A stretch of 64,000 bases of DNA from Arthrobacter pityocampae (lineage in GTDB: Bacteria; Actinomycetota; Actinomycetes; Actinomycetales; Micrococcaceae), in assembly GCF_002927275.1 (NCBI RefSeq), contig NZ_PRKW01000004.1, positions 124,001-188,000 on the forward strand. Reading direction: 5' to 3'. Below the pieces are notes generated by a model, which was not told where the DNA came from, did no database searches, and worked only from the letters and a program-made list of their open reading frames with translations. Shown here in pieces: positions 7,572-16,483 of this stretch. The stretch's first letter is position 1. Each line of letters opens with the position of its first letter. A program made the position numbers and the translations under genes.

Positions 7572-9140
7572 ATGAAAGGGCCTCCCATTTCCGAACGGAT
7601 GAATCACGTGACACGACGAATCGGCATCGTCGTGGGCCGCACGCTTGTCTATGTCCTGATCTGGGCGGGACTCACCCTGCTCATCGCCGCCGCCGGCATC
7701 CACTTCTACTGGGGCAAGATCTCGGTGAATCAGATGCTCCTGAACCTGGTCTCCGTGGAAACCGAAGGAGGCGGCGGGGCGCTGGTCTGGATGGGCATCC
7801 TGGGGGTGGGAGTATTGCCCCTGCTCATCACGGTCGGGATCGCCCTGTTCCAGTACTACCGTCGCCGCAAGCGCCGCCAGGTCGGGGAGGACGAGCGCAC
7901 CGACCGATCGCCGTGGCCCGTGCGTGCCGTCTCCACCGCCCTCGTCGCCGCGCTGGTCGTCGGCGGCACCACGGCCTTCTCCAGCGCGGTCGGGATGGTC
8001 GACTACATCAAGGCGGCGAACTCGGGGTACGACGTGAGCGACTACTACGTGGAGCCGACGGTCACCAGTGATGAGGCCAAGCGCAACCTGGTGCTGATCT
8101 ACCTGGAGTCCGGCGAAGCCACGTTCGAGGACGAGGATCTCTTCGAGAAGGATGCATTCGCTCCCCTGAAAGAGGTCACCCAGGCCTCGGACGGCTGGCA
8201 GAGCGTCGACCCTCTCTACAATTACCGAGGGGGAGGCTGGACCATGGCCGGCATCGTCGGCACGCAGTGCGGCATCCCGCTGAAGGGCGGCGGCCCCGCC
8301 CCGAAGAGCGGCTCCCTCAACGGACTCGACAGCGCGATCGGTGCCTACCTGGGCGGCACGACCTGCGTAGGTGACATCCTCGAGGCCCACGGGTACACCA
8401 GTGTGTTCCTGGGCGGCGCCAACGCCGAGTTCGCCGCGAAGGGCACCTTCCTGGAGACACACGGCTACTCCAAGGTGAAGGACCTCCCCGATTGGAAGGC
8501 CGCCGGGGAGCCGGAGGAGAACTTCAGCGCCGACTGGGGCCTGAGCGACGGACGCCTGATGGACAACGCGAAGGACGAGATCGACGAGCTGCACGCGGAA
8601 GCGGAGCGGACCGGCCAGCCCTTCAACCTCTCCATGCTGACGCTGGACACCCACGACCCCGCGCACGTCTTCGACTACTGCTCCGTGGACACCGAGAACG
8701 TGATGACATCGGTGTTCTCGTGCTCCATGGCCCAGGTGGCCGGGTTCGTGGACCACATGGAGGCGAAGGGCTACCTCGACGACACGGCTGTGATCATCAT
8801 GGGCGACCACCTGAAGCTCATGACGGCAGGCGACCCTTTCCACAAGCAGCTGGACAACAACCCCCACCGCACCATCTTCAATCGGGTCTGGGTCCCTGGC
8901 GGGGGCACCAGCCCGATGCGCACCGACGCAGATCAGCTGAACATGTTCCCGACGATCCTGGAGGCCGCCGGGTTGACGTTGAAGGACCGCCAGGCCGGCC
9001 TGGGTGTGTCCGCGTTCACGTCGGAGATCCCGGACGATTCGGCGCAGTCGATGGAAGGGGATTCCTACGTGCAACTGCTCGAATCAGGGTCCCAGGACTT
9101 CTATGAGAAGGCCTGGGCCGGCGGGGCCGGCGCCAAATAG
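7572..9140 (+). CDS. OpgB/LtaS-family phosphoglycerol transferase, copy 2
   Basis: A 522-residue close paralogue of the preceding gene, colinear over its whole length, with the same three N-terminal membrane segments and the same catalytic signatures (LIYLESGE, GGWTMAG, TQCGIPL, LGGANAEFA, TLDTHDP, MGDHLK). The start is ATG 7572, just after a conserved CATCTGGA leader element. The open frame continuing back to 7485 runs through the promoter and is rejected. The two genes are a tandem duplication that kept its regulatory region. Divergence is largest in the loop after the second membrane segment and at the C-terminus, which may mean different acceptors. It ends at a strong bidirectional terminator. 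Confidence 0.88.
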   Translation: MKGPPISERMNHVTRRIGIVVGRTLVYVLIWAGLTLLIAAAGIHFYWGKISVNQMLLNLVSVETEGGGGALVWMGILGVGVLPLLITVGIALFQYYRRRKRRQVGEDERTDRSPWPVRAVSTALVAALVVGGTTAFSSAVGMVDYIKAANSGYDVSDYYVEPTVTSDEAKRNLVLIYLESGEATFEDEDLFEKDAFAPLKEVTQASDGWQSVDPLYNYRGGGWTMAGIVGTQCGIPLKGGGPAPKSGSLNGLDSAIGAYLGGTTCVGDILEAHGYTSVFLGGANAEFAAKGTFLETHGYSKVKDLPDWKAAGEPEENFSADWGLSDGRLMDNAKDEIDELHAEAERTGQPFNLSMLTLDTHDPAHVFDYCSVDTENVMTSVFSCSMAQVAGFVDHMEAKGYLDDTAVIIMGDHLKLMTAGDPFHKQLDNNPHRTIFNRVWVPGGGTSPMRTDADQLNMFPTILEAAGLTLKDRQAGLGVSAFTSEIPDDSAQSMEGDSYVQLLESGSQDFYEKAWAGGAGAK

Positions 9141-9180
9141 CGGCCGGGGGCGCACACCGCCCCCGGCAATGACTGCCGAA

Positions 9181-9220
9181 CACGGAAAAGGCCCCTTCGA
9201 CAGAAGGGGCCTTTTCCGTG
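9181..9220. terminator. Bidirectional intrinsic terminator
   Basis: A perfect 18-bp inverted repeat (9181-9198 and 9203-9220) with a GACA loop and A/T runs on both flanks of the GC core (GGAAAAGG...CCTTTTCC). It separates the phosphoglycerol transferase gene from the convergent metB-like gene. Confidence 0.92.
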
Positions 9221-9239
9221 AGGTCCAGCGGCGTGAGGT

Positions 9240-10403
9240 CTAGCGGAGGGTCGCGATGGCCTTCTCGAGGTCACCGATCAGGTCCTCGATGTCCTCGATG
9301 CCGACCGACAGCCGGATGAGGTTCTCGGGTACGGCGAGTTCGGTCCCCTTGACGGAGGCGTGCGTCATGTCGCTCGGGTAGTTCATGAGCGACTCGATGC
9401 CGCCGAGGGACTCCGCGAGCGTGAACACGTGCGTGGATTCGGCCACCTTCTTCGCGGCGTCCGCTCCTCCCTTGAAGGTCACGGAGATCATGCCGCCGAA
9501 GTCCTTCATCTGGGCAGCGGCGAGGTCATGGCCGGGATGTTCCGGCAGCCCCGGGTAGAACACGCGCTCCACCTCGTCCTGCTCCTGCAGCCAGCGGGCG
9601 ATCGCCGTCGCGTTCGAGGAATGGCGGTCCATGCGGACGCCGAGGGTCTTCAGCCCGCGCGTGGTCAGCCAGGCCTCCATCGGCGCGGACACGGCACCGA
9701 CCGCGAACTGTACGAACCCGACCTTCTCCGCGAGCGCGTCGTCGTTCACGACGACGGCCCCGCCGCTGGCATCGGAGTGCCCGCCGATGTACTTGGTGGT
9801 CGAATGCACGACGACGTCGGCCCCGAACGTGAGCGGCTGCTGCAGGTAGGGCGACGCGAACGTGTTGTCGACGACGAGCAGGGCACCGGCCTCGTGCGCG
9901 AGCTGGGCCGTGGCGGCGATGTCGGTGATCTTCATCATCGGGTTCGACGGCGTCTCGACCCAGACCATCTTCGTGTTGTTCACAGCGATGGCGGCCCGGA
10001 CGGCGTCAGTGTCCGCCATGTCCACGGCGGTGTTCGTGATGCCCCACTCGGACAGGACGCGGCTGATCAGGCGGTAGGTGCCCCCGTACGCATCGTTGCC
10101 GAGCACGATGTGGTCGCCCGGACGCAGCGCGGCGCGGATCAGGGCGTCCTCGGCGGCGAGGCCGGAGGAGAAGCTGAAGGCATGCCTGCCCCCTTCGAGC
10201 GCCGCGATCTGGACCTGCAGCGAGTCCCGGGTGGGGTTGGTGCCGCGGCCGTACTCGTAGCCGTTGCGCAGCTGACCGATGCCGTCCTGGGCGAACGTGG
10301 TGGTCTGGTACAGGGGCGGGATCACCGCGCCGGTCGTCGGATCGGGGGTCTGGCCCGCGTGGATGGCCCGGGTGTTGAAACCCTGGGCGTCAGAGTGCGT
10401 CAC
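9240..10403 (-). CDS. metB: Cystathionine gamma-synthase/gamma-lyase, PLP-dependent
   Basis: A 387-residue enzyme of the Cys/Met-metabolism PLP family. It has YGRGTNPTR, the SSGLAAE phosphate-binding region, VVDNTFASP with the pyridine-nitrogen aspartate, and the Schiff-base lysine K204 in STTKYIGGHSD. It acts in the cytosol on cystathionine: as gamma-synthase it makes it from O-acyl-homoserine and cysteine, as gamma-lyase it splits it to cysteine. Sequence alone does not separate the two. It lies 20 bases downstream of cbs on the same strand, as in mycobacteria, which points to reverse transsulfuration (homocysteine to cysteine). The symbol follows the family name. Confidence 0.92.
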   Translation of the reverse strand: MTHSDAQGFNTRAIHAGQTPDPTTGAVIPPLYQTTTFAQDGIGQLRNGYEYGRGTNPTRDSLQVQIAALEGGRHAFSFSSGLAAEDALIRAALRPGDHIVLGNDAYGGTYRLISRVLSEWGITNTAVDMADTDAVRAAIAVNNTKMVWVETPSNPMMKITDIAATAQLAHEAGALLVVDNTFASPYLQQPLTFGADVVVHSTTKYIGGHSDASGGAVVVNDDALAEKVGFVQFAVGAVSAPMEAWLTTRGLKTLGVRMDRHSSNATAIARWLQEQDEVERVFYPGLPEHPGHDLAAAQMKDFGGMISVTFKGGADAAKKVAESTHVFTLAESLGGIESLMNYPSDMTHASVKGTELAVPENLIRLSVGIEDIEDLIGDLEKAIATLR

Positions 10404-10423
10404 GATGCTCCTGGAGTTCGGGG

Positions 10424-11800
10424 TTACTGGCTCATGTATGTCAGCAAGTCATGCCGCGTGAGAATTCCCACCGGCGAGCCGACGGAGGTCACCATCAGCG
10501 TGTCGCCGTGCTGGAGCCTCTCGCGGGCCGTCTCCACGGATTCGCGGGACCCGATGAGGGGCAGCTTCGCCTCCATGTGCCGTGAGACCTCGTCCGTCAG
10601 CTTCGCCTCGCCGTGGAAGAGCTTCGCCGTCAGGGACCGCTCGTCGATCGAGCCCAGGACCTCGCCGATCTTGACCGGCGGTTCCTGCGACAGCACGGGG
10701 ACGCTGGACACGCCGTACTCGGCCATGATCGCGATGACGTCGCGGACCGTCTTGGTGGGGTGCGTGTGCACGAGGTCCGGCAGGGCACCGCTCTTGGCGC
10801 GCAGCACCTCCCCCACGTTCGTGTCCTCGCCGCCGTCCATGAAGCCGTAGGACTTCATCCAGTCGTCGTTGAAGATCTTGCCCAGGTAGCCGCGGCCGCC
10901 GTCGGGCAGGAGGACCACGACGACGTCGTCCTCCGTCAGGTCCTTCGCCACGCGCAGCGCCGCGACCACGGCCATGCCGCAGGAACCGCCGACCAGCAGG
11001 CCCTCCTCGCGGGCGAGCCGGCGGGTCATCGCGAAGCTCTCGTCATCGGTGACCCCGTGGATCTCGTCCGGCACCGAGGGGTCGTAGGAGTCCGGCCACA
11101 TGTCCTCGCCGACGCCTTCGACGAAGTAGGGGCGGCCGGTGCCGCCGGAGTAGATGGAGCCGTCCGGGTCCGCGCCGATGATGCGGACGGGACCGCCCTC
11201 GCGGTCGGCGGAGACCTCCTTCAGGTACCGGCCCGTGCCGGTGATGGTTCCACCCGTCCCGACGCCGGTGACGAAGTGCGTCAGGGTGCCGTCGGTGTCG
11301 TTCCAGATCTCCGGCCCGGTGGTCTCGTAGTGGCTGAGCGGACCGTACTGGTTGGAGAACTGGTCCGGCTTGTAGGCGCCGGGGATCTCGCGGACGAGCC
11401 GGTCGGAGACGCCGTAGTAGGACTCCGGGCTGTCGGGCGCTACGGCCGTGGGGGTGACCACGACCTCCGCGCCGTACGCCTTGAGGACGTTGCGTTTGTC
11501 CTCGCCGACCTTGTCGGGGACCACGAACACGCACTTGTACCCGCGCTGCTGGGCGACGAGGGCCAGACCGACGCCGGTGTTGCCGGAGGTCGGTTCGACG
11601 ATGGTGCCGCCGGGCTTGATCTTGCCCTCGGCCTCCGCGGCGTCGATGATCCTGGCCGCGATGCGGTCCTTCACCGACCCGCCGGGGTTGAGGTATTCGA
11701 CCTTCGCGAGGACGGTGGCCCTGATGCCGTCGGTGACGGAGTTGAGCTTGACCAGCGGGGTGTTGCCGATCAGGTCAACGATGGAATTGGCATACTTCAT
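10424..11800 (-). CDS. cbs: Cystathionine beta-synthase with C-terminal CBS pair
   Basis: A 458-residue enzyme that condenses homocysteine with serine to cystathionine. The PLP fold-type II core has K44 (GGSVKDR), the EPTSGNTGVGLA phosphate loop and GTGGTITG. Two CBS domains follow (about 335-455), the usual regulatory module. ATG 11800 is chosen by family alignment. It lacks a Shine-Dalgarno sequence, but a -10 box TAGCGT (11808-11813, minus) ends seven bases before it, so the transcript is probably leaderless. It is first in a two-gene operon with the cystathionine gamma-synthase/lyase gene. No heme-binding N-terminal extension of the animal type is present. Confidence 0.93.
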   Translation of the reverse strand: MKYANSIVDLIGNTPLVKLNSVTDGIRATVLAKVEYLNPGGSVKDRIAARIIDAAEAEGKIKPGGTIVEPTSGNTGVGLALVAQQRGYKCVFVVPDKVGEDKRNVLKAYGAEVVVTPTAVAPDSPESYYGVSDRLVREIPGAYKPDQFSNQYGPLSHYETTGPEIWNDTDGTLTHFVTGVGTGGTITGTGRYLKEVSADREGGPVRIIGADPDGSIYSGGTGRPYFVEGVGEDMWPDSYDPSVPDEIHGVTDDESFAMTRRLAREEGLLVGGSCGMAVVAALRVAKDLTEDDVVVVLLPDGGRGYLGKIFNDDWMKSYGFMDGGEDTNVGEVLRAKSGALPDLVHTHPTKTVRDVIAIMAEYGVSSVPVLSQEPPVKIGEVLGSIDERSLTAKLFHGEAKLTDEVSRHMEAKLPLIGSRESVETARERLQHGDTLMVTSVGSPVGILTRHDLLTYMSQ

Positions 11801-11919
11801 GGGTACAACGCTACCGGCTGGCCCCCCAACCTCCGTGCCGCTGTTACGTAGCGGGACATCACGACCTCCGCGGCACCCACCCGGCACGCGTGCCATACTG
11901 GCCGGCGGAACGGAGACCC

Positions 11920-13077
11920 TTGAACCTGCGCCATGCCTCGCGTGCGATCCTGCCCGTCCTCGCAGTGCTGTGCATCGTGACCGGCCTGCTGCCGGGCCCG
12001 GATCTCGTAGCCCTGTGGGAGCGGATCTGGCCGATCCTGCTCTTCGTGACGTCCATGACGGTGGTCACCGACCTGCTGTTCTCGGCCGGCGTCTTCGAGC
12101 GCGTCATTGCGGGTGCCGCGCGCATCGCCGGCGGACGCACCCTGGTGCTGTGGCTGGTGACGGTCCTCCTCGCCGTCGCCTGCACGGTGTTCTTCTCCCT
12201 CGACACGACGGCCGTCCTGCTCACACCCCTCGTGGTCCTGCTCGCCCGCCGGGCCGGCCTGCCGCCGCTGCCGTTCGCGGTGACCATCGTCTGGCTCGCC
12301 AACACGGCATCGCTCCTTCTGCCGGTGTCCAACCTCACGAACCTGCTCGTGCAGGAGGAACTGGGGCTCAGCCCGGTCGCGTTCGCGGGGCTCGTGTACG
12401 GGCCCGCCGCGGTCGGCGTCGTCGTGCCCTGCGCCGTCCTGTTCCTGATCTTCCGACGCCAGCTCGCCGGACGGTTCTCCCCCGCGCCCTCCCGCACGGT
12501 GGACGACAGCGTCCTGCTGCGCTGCGGCTACGTGGTGCTCGCCCTCCTCCTGCCGGCCCTGGTCAGCGGGGTCCCGGTGGCCCTCAGCGCCACCCTCGCC
12601 GCCGTCGTCCTGACGGTCCTGTTCGCCGTCCGACGCCGGGACGCGCTCACTGTCCGGCTCATCCCCGTCAATCCGCTCGTCATCGCACTCAGCCTCTTCG
12701 TCCTCGTGACCGCGGCCCACGCGCAGGGGCTCGACGGCTTCCTCACCCCGGCCGCAGGGACCGGCGAGGGCTTCGCCGACCTGCTGCAGCTCACGGCCGC
12801 CGGCGCGATGGGCGCCAACGCCGTGAACAACCTGCCCGCCTATCTGGCCCTCGAGCCCACCGCGGGGTCCCCCGTCCGGCTCGCGGCGGTGCTGATCGGC
12901 GTGAACCTCGGCCCGCTCGTCACCCCGTGGGGTTCCCTCGCGACGCTGCTCTGGGCCGAGCGGCTGCGGTCCCTGGGCCTGCGTATCCGGTGGGTGCCGT
13001 TCGCCCTCGCCGGGCTGCTGGTCACCCTGCCGATGCTGCCGGCCGCCGTCGCCGTGCTCTGGCTGCTCGAGGGGTGA
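11920..13077 (+). CDS. SLC13/ArsB-type ion permease
   Basis: A polytopic membrane protein of about 385 residues with ten to eleven hydrophobic segments and two related halves, typical of the ArsB/NhaD/citrate (SLC13-IT) superfamily. Hallmarks are SLDTTAVLLTPLV with NTASLLLPVSNLTN in the first half and GANAVNNLPAY with NLGPLVTPWGSLATLLW in the second. Substrate could be arsenite, Na+/H+ or a dicarboxylate; no arsenic genes are adjacent. The start is uncertain. TTG 11920 has a GGAG four bases upstream; the alternative GTG 11890 would overlap a CATACT -10-like element and lie within the cbs promoter region. It is divergent from cbs and convergent with the CapA-like gene. Confidence 0.78.
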   Translation: MNLRHASRAILPVLAVLCIVTGLLPGPDLVALWERIWPILLFVTSMTVVTDLLFSAGVFERVIAGAARIAGGRTLVLWLVTVLLAVACTVFFSLDTTAVLLTPLVVLLARRAGLPPLPFAVTIVWLANTASLLLPVSNLTNLLVQEELGLSPVAFAGLVYGPAAVGVVVPCAVLFLIFRRQLAGRFSPAPSRTVDDSVLLRCGYVVLALLLPALVSGVPVALSATLAAVVLTVLFAVRRRDALTVRLIPVNPLVIALSLFVLVTAAHAQGLDGFLTPAAGTGEGFADLLQLTAAGAMGANAVNNLPAYLALEPTAGSPVRLAAVLIGVNLGPLVTPWGSLATLLWAERLRSLGLRIRWVPFALAGLLVTLPMLPAAVAVLWLLEG

Positions 13078-13137
13078 GGCCGGGGCGGCACGACGGCGTC
13101 GCTCGGCACCAGGATCGCGCATTGTCGAGGAAGGGTT

Positions 13138-14394
13138 CTAGCGACCGGTCGCCTCCGCGGACAGCTCCCACTGACGGGCGCCGGCGGCGGCAGCGCCGAG
13201 GGATTCGACGACGCCCCGGGTGCGCTCCCGGACGGCAGCCTCCTGCTCGGGCGACGAGCAGGAGCCGACGGGCCGGTCCGGAGCGAGGGAACACCAGCGA
13301 TAGGGGTCGGAGACGATCAGGGACGGGAGCCAGTCGAGCCCCGCGACCGACCAGGCGCCGGTCTCGTCCCGGCTGAGGCGGGCCCTGACCATCAGCCCCT
13401 CGTTGTTGACGTCGTGGACCGGTGACAGTTCGGTCACCCCGTTCCCCAGGCCGTAGACGATCCAGGTGTCCTTGTACCTCTCGATGGGCAGGACGGAGTG
13501 GGTGTGGTGGCCGTAGACGAAATCCACCTGGCCGCTGTCGGCGAGCGCGTGCGCGGTCCCGGTCTGCTGGGCGTTCGGGACCGAGGCGTATTCGTCGCCG
13601 GCATGCAGTGCAGCGATCACGATGTCCGCGCCCAGGGCCCGGGCGGCCCGGGCCTTGGCGATCATCGTCGGCGCGTCGAGCAGGTCCACCCGCCACGGCT
13701 GGTCGGGCACGGCCCCGTTCAGGCCGTACGTCGCCTCGATGACCGCCACCTTCACCCCCGACCGGTCGAGGATCAGGGTCTCCTCCGCGTCCGCGGCACT
13801 GGCGTAGGAACCGGTGTGGTCCAGGCCCGCCGCGTCCAGGGCGGCGAGGGTCCGCTCGACACCCTCCGGCCCCCAGTCCAGGGAGTGGTTGCTGGCTGTC
13901 GTGCAGGCGTCGTAACCGACATCCCTCGCGGCATCGAGGATCTGCGGGGGGACGTTGAACTGCGGGTACCCCGCGAAGGGTCCCTCCGGCGCCGCCACCG
14001 GCGTCTCGAGGTGGCAGATCCCCAGGCTTGCGGTGGAGAGGTAGGGGCGTTGGCCGGCGAGCAGCGGCTCGAAGTCGAGCGGAGGATTCCCGGTCACCGC
14101 CGCATCCGCGGCCGCCTGCTCCCACAGCTGCGGATGGACCAGGAGGTCCCCTGTGAGGACGATGCTCGCGCAGTCCTCACAGGCCGCGGGAGCCGGAGCC
14201 GGTGCTGATGTCGGTGCTGGTGTCGGTGCGGGCGCCGTCGACGCCGGGTCCGAGGCAGCCGCTCGAGGTGCTGGATCCTCCGCCGCACCGCCGTCCCCCG
14301 AGCAGCCGCACAGGAGGATCACCCACAGCAGGACGACGAGACGCAGGGTCATCCTCGGAGCGGGACGGCACACGCGGGACATGACGGGGGACAT
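13138..14394 (-). CDS. CapA-family lipoprotein (PGA_cap fold)
   Basis: A probable surface lipoprotein of 418 residues. A basic N-terminus and hydrophobic segment end in LLCGC, a usable lipobox, followed by an Ala/Pro/Thr-rich linker of about 40 residues and a CapA/YwtB metallophosphatase-like domain. Its motifs are TGDLLVHP, ETPVAAP, SNHSLDWG, ALHAGDEY and GHHTHS. CapA is associated with poly-gamma-glutamate export in Bacillus, but no capBC genes are here, and actinobacterial members are of unknown role. Starts at 14394, 14382 and 14352 are all possible; I use 14394, which has GGGGAGG upstream. The linker DNA contains a short GGTGCTGATGTC-type repeat. Confidence 0.82.
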   Translation of the reverse strand: MSPVMSRVCRPAPRMTLRLVVLLWVILLCGCSGDGGAAEDPAPRAAASDPASTAPAPTPAPTSAPAPAPAACEDCASIVLTGDLLVHPQLWEQAAADAAVTGNPPLDFEPLLAGQRPYLSTASLGICHLETPVAAPEGPFAGYPQFNVPPQILDAARDVGYDACTTASNHSLDWGPEGVERTLAALDAAGLDHTGSYASAADAEETLILDRSGVKVAVIEATYGLNGAVPDQPWRVDLLDAPTMIAKARAARALGADIVIAALHAGDEYASVPNAQQTGTAHALADSGQVDFVYGHHTHSVLPIERYKDTWIVYGLGNGVTELSPVHDVNNEGLMVRARLSRDETGAWSVAGLDWLPSLIVSDPYRWCSLAPDRPVGSCSSPEQEAAVRERTRGVVESLGAAAAGARQWELSAEATGR

Positions 14395-14613
14395 CCCCCT
14401 CCCCCGATTCCTGGGCACCGCAGCCATCTGCCGTCCTCATGACGATTCCACCGGACGTCCGATGCTACTCCGCACTGGTAGGGGTGACGCGCGATCCCGC
14501 CGGCCTGGGAACCCGCCGTAGCCGCCGCGGACCCGTGCTGGTACCGTGCGCGCCGCCGGCCATCTCCGGTCCGGGACGCCCGGAGTCCGGGTCCGCCGTG
14601 GGACGATTGAGCC

Positions 14614-15588
14614 ATGACCATTGCTCCCGCCGTCGTGGCCTCGGGCGCCGAGGCCGTGGAATGGGTGCCGAACGGCCCGTACAGCCTGGCCAGGACGATC
14701 GGCACCCTGCAGTGCGGTCCGCACGACCCGTCGTTCATCGTGCAGGGCCCCGACCACTGGCTGGCGTTCCGGACCGCCGACGGCCCGGTCACGCTGGCCC
14801 TCCGCCAGCGCGGATCGCTGAACGAGAGCCGCGTCCAGGCGACGGCGTGGGGTACCGGTGCGGCCTGCGCGCTCGCATCTGTTCCCCGGCTGCTCGGCGC
14901 CGACGACGACTGGAGCGCCTTCGACGCGGCGGAGTTCCGCGCCACGCTGCCGGACCTCGCCCGCAAGGGTCGGTACCTCAGTCCCGGACTGCGCCTGCCG
15001 TCATCGGGCCGCATGCTCGACACCGTCGCGCGGGCCGTCCTCGAGCAGCGGGTGACCGGCCTGGAGGCCAAGCGCGCCTGGCGCTATCTGCTGGTCCGGT
15101 ACGGGGACGTCGCCCCCAGGGCCGGCGACGTCGGGCCTGCCGGGCTCCGCCTCCCGCCGACCGCCGAGCAGTGGCGCCGCGTGCCGTCCTGGGAGTGGCA
15201 CAGGGCCGGCGTCGACGCCCAGCGGTCGTCCACCGTCCTCAAGGCGGCCCACATGGCGACCGGTCTGGAACGCCTCGCGGCGCTGCCGGGAGGCGACGCC
15301 GTCCGTGCCGGTCTGCGATCCGTGTCGGGGATCGGCGTCTGGACGGTGGCCGAGGTGGTGCAGCGGACGCACGGGTGCCCGGATTCCATCTCCGTGGGCG
15401 ACTACCACCTCGCCGCCTACGTGGGCGCGGCACTCACCGGCCGCCGCACGGACGACGCCGGCATGATCGAACTCCTGAAACCGTGGAAGGGCCAGCGCCA
15501 GCGCGTGGTGCGGTCGCTCTACGCCAGCGGGTTCCGCAAACCGACGTTCGGCCCGAGGCTCTCCCCCGAGGATCACCGCCGGCGCTGA
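14614..15588 (+). CDS. AlkA-like DNA-3-methyladenine glycosylase
   Basis: A 324-residue protein with an N-terminal AlkA-type domain and a C-terminal HhH-GPD domain. The helix-hairpin-helix is SVSGIGVWTVAEV (about 236-248), followed by the candidate catalytic aspartate D263 in ISVGDYHL. An EQRVTG segment (about 144-149) matches the family substrate-binding helix. It would excise alkylated bases such as 3-methyladenine from DNA. No Cys4 cluster is seen, as expected for AlkA rather than Nth/MutY. No ada or ogt gene is beside it, so there is no sign of an adaptive-response operon. It is divergent from the CapA-like gene. Confidence 0.86.
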   Translation: MTIAPAVVASGAEAVEWVPNGPYSLARTIGTLQCGPHDPSFIVQGPDHWLAFRTADGPVTLALRQRGSLNESRVQATAWGTGAACALASVPRLLGADDDWSAFDAAEFRATLPDLARKGRYLSPGLRLPSSGRMLDTVARAVLEQRVTGLEAKRAWRYLLVRYGDVAPRAGDVGPAGLRLPPTAEQWRRVPSWEWHRAGVDAQRSSTVLKAAHMATGLERLAALPGGDAVRAGLRSVSGIGVWTVAEVVQRTHGCPDSISVGDYHLAAYVGAALTGRRTDDAGMIELLKPWKGQRQRVVRSLYASGFRKPTFGPRLSPEDHRRR

Positions 15589-15662
15589 AGGCACGGCGCT
15601 GACGGCACGGGGCGGCCCGGCTGCGATGCGGCGGAGAGGGCGCCCACCGCTAGGGTTGGAGG

Positions 15663-15950
15663 ATGAGCCAGCCCGTAGACGTCACAGCAGTATTCACCCC
15701 GCTCGACGGCGAGTTCTTCCGCGTGAAGCTCGCCCTCGACATCGCCATCGAACAGGTGGTGGAGGAACCCGGATGCATCCGGTACGAGATCACGGATGCC
15801 CAGGAGGACCGCATCGTCCTCACCGAGCAGTGGGAGTCCACCGAACTCCTCGACCAGCACCTGCGCGGCCCCGCCATCCAGGACCTCGGCGAATCACTGA
15901 GCGCCCTGCTGGCCCGGCCGGCGGACGTCGTCCGCTCCGACAAGGCCTGA
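15663..15950 (+). CDS. Antibiotic biosynthesis monooxygenase (YgiN-like)
   Basis: A 95-residue single-domain protein of the dimeric alpha+beta ABM superfamily: GEFFRVKLAL, EEPGCIRYEI and TEQWES are the standard positions. Relatives include the quinol monooxygenase YgiN and heme-degrading IsdG types; no cofactor residue here distinguishes them. A -10 box TAGGGT (15651-15656) lies six bases before the ATG. The same six bases contain GGAGG, so this gene may be leaderless or use a very close ribosome site. It ends at a strong hairpin shared with the convergent thioredoxin gene. Confidence 0.85.
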   Translation: MSQPVDVTAVFTPLDGEFFRVKLALDIAIEQVVEEPGCIRYEITDAQEDRIVLTEQWESTELLDQHLRGPAIQDLGESLSALLARPADVVRSDKA

Positions 15951-15961
15951 CCAGGACCGAC

Positions 15962-15993
15962 GAAGCCCCGCACTCAAAGGAGTGCGGGGCTTT
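15962..15993. terminator. Bidirectional intrinsic terminator
   Basis: A 14-bp stem (15962-15975 with 15980-15993) with loop AAAG, A/T-rich at both outer ends. It sits between the convergent monooxygenase and thioredoxin genes. Confidence 0.9.
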
Positions 15994-16009
15994 CCTCGTT
16001 ACGGGGCGG

Positions 16010-16399
16010 CTACTGGCCGTCGGCGGCCGGGGCGCTCCCGGCCTGCTGCTGGGCGATCTGCTCGTGCACGGTCTTCATGTCGAGGCCCTTCACGGCGTCG
16101 ACGAGTTCGCCGAACTGGGTCGCGTTCAGGGCGCCCGGCTGGGAGAAGACGAGCACCTTCTCGCGGAAGGCCATCAGCGTGGGGATGGACGTGATGCCTG
16201 CGGCCGCGGCCAGCGACTGCTCGGCCTCGGTGTCCACCTTCGCGAAGGTGACGTCCTCGTGCTGCTGCGACACGGCGTCGTACACCGGGGCGAACTGCTT
16301 GCACGGGCCACACCAGTCGGCCCAGAAGTCGACGAACACGATGTCGTTGCCCTCGATGGTTTCTGGGAAGCTTGCCTCAGTGATGTTGATAGTCGACAT
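16010..16399 (-). CDS. trxA: Thioredoxin
   Basis: A 129-residue thioredoxin with the active site WCGPC (C30/C33) and the cis-proline in TSIPTLM. It keeps the cytoplasmic thiol pool reduced. A short extra tail after residue about 108 (HEQIAQQQAGSAPAADGQ) exceeds the usual ~108 residues and looks disordered. The start is ATG 16399, six bases after a -10 box TAGCGT (16406-16411, minus), so it is probably leaderless. No thioredoxin reductase gene is next to it. The symbol is by family; other thioredoxins may exist elsewhere in the genome. Confidence 0.93.
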   Translation of the reverse strand: MSTINITEASFPETIEGNDIVFVDFWADWCGPCKQFAPVYDAVSQQHEDVTFAKVDTEAEQSLAAAAGITSIPTLMAFREKVLVFSQPGALNATQFGELVDAVKGLDMKTVHEQIAQQQAGSAPAADGQ

Positions 16400-16483
16400 C
16401 CTTCAACGCTAACGACCCCCGGCCGCCATGTCAGGTGTGTTCGCTACCGATGAAGAACCGCACCACCGACCCCGGAGGCCCGA

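Noticed and set aside
7437-9074. Long minus-strand frames opposite both phosphoglycerol transferases
   Set aside because: Gly/Val/Arg/His-rich shadow sequence with no motif; the plus strand carries full catalytic signatures and promoters.
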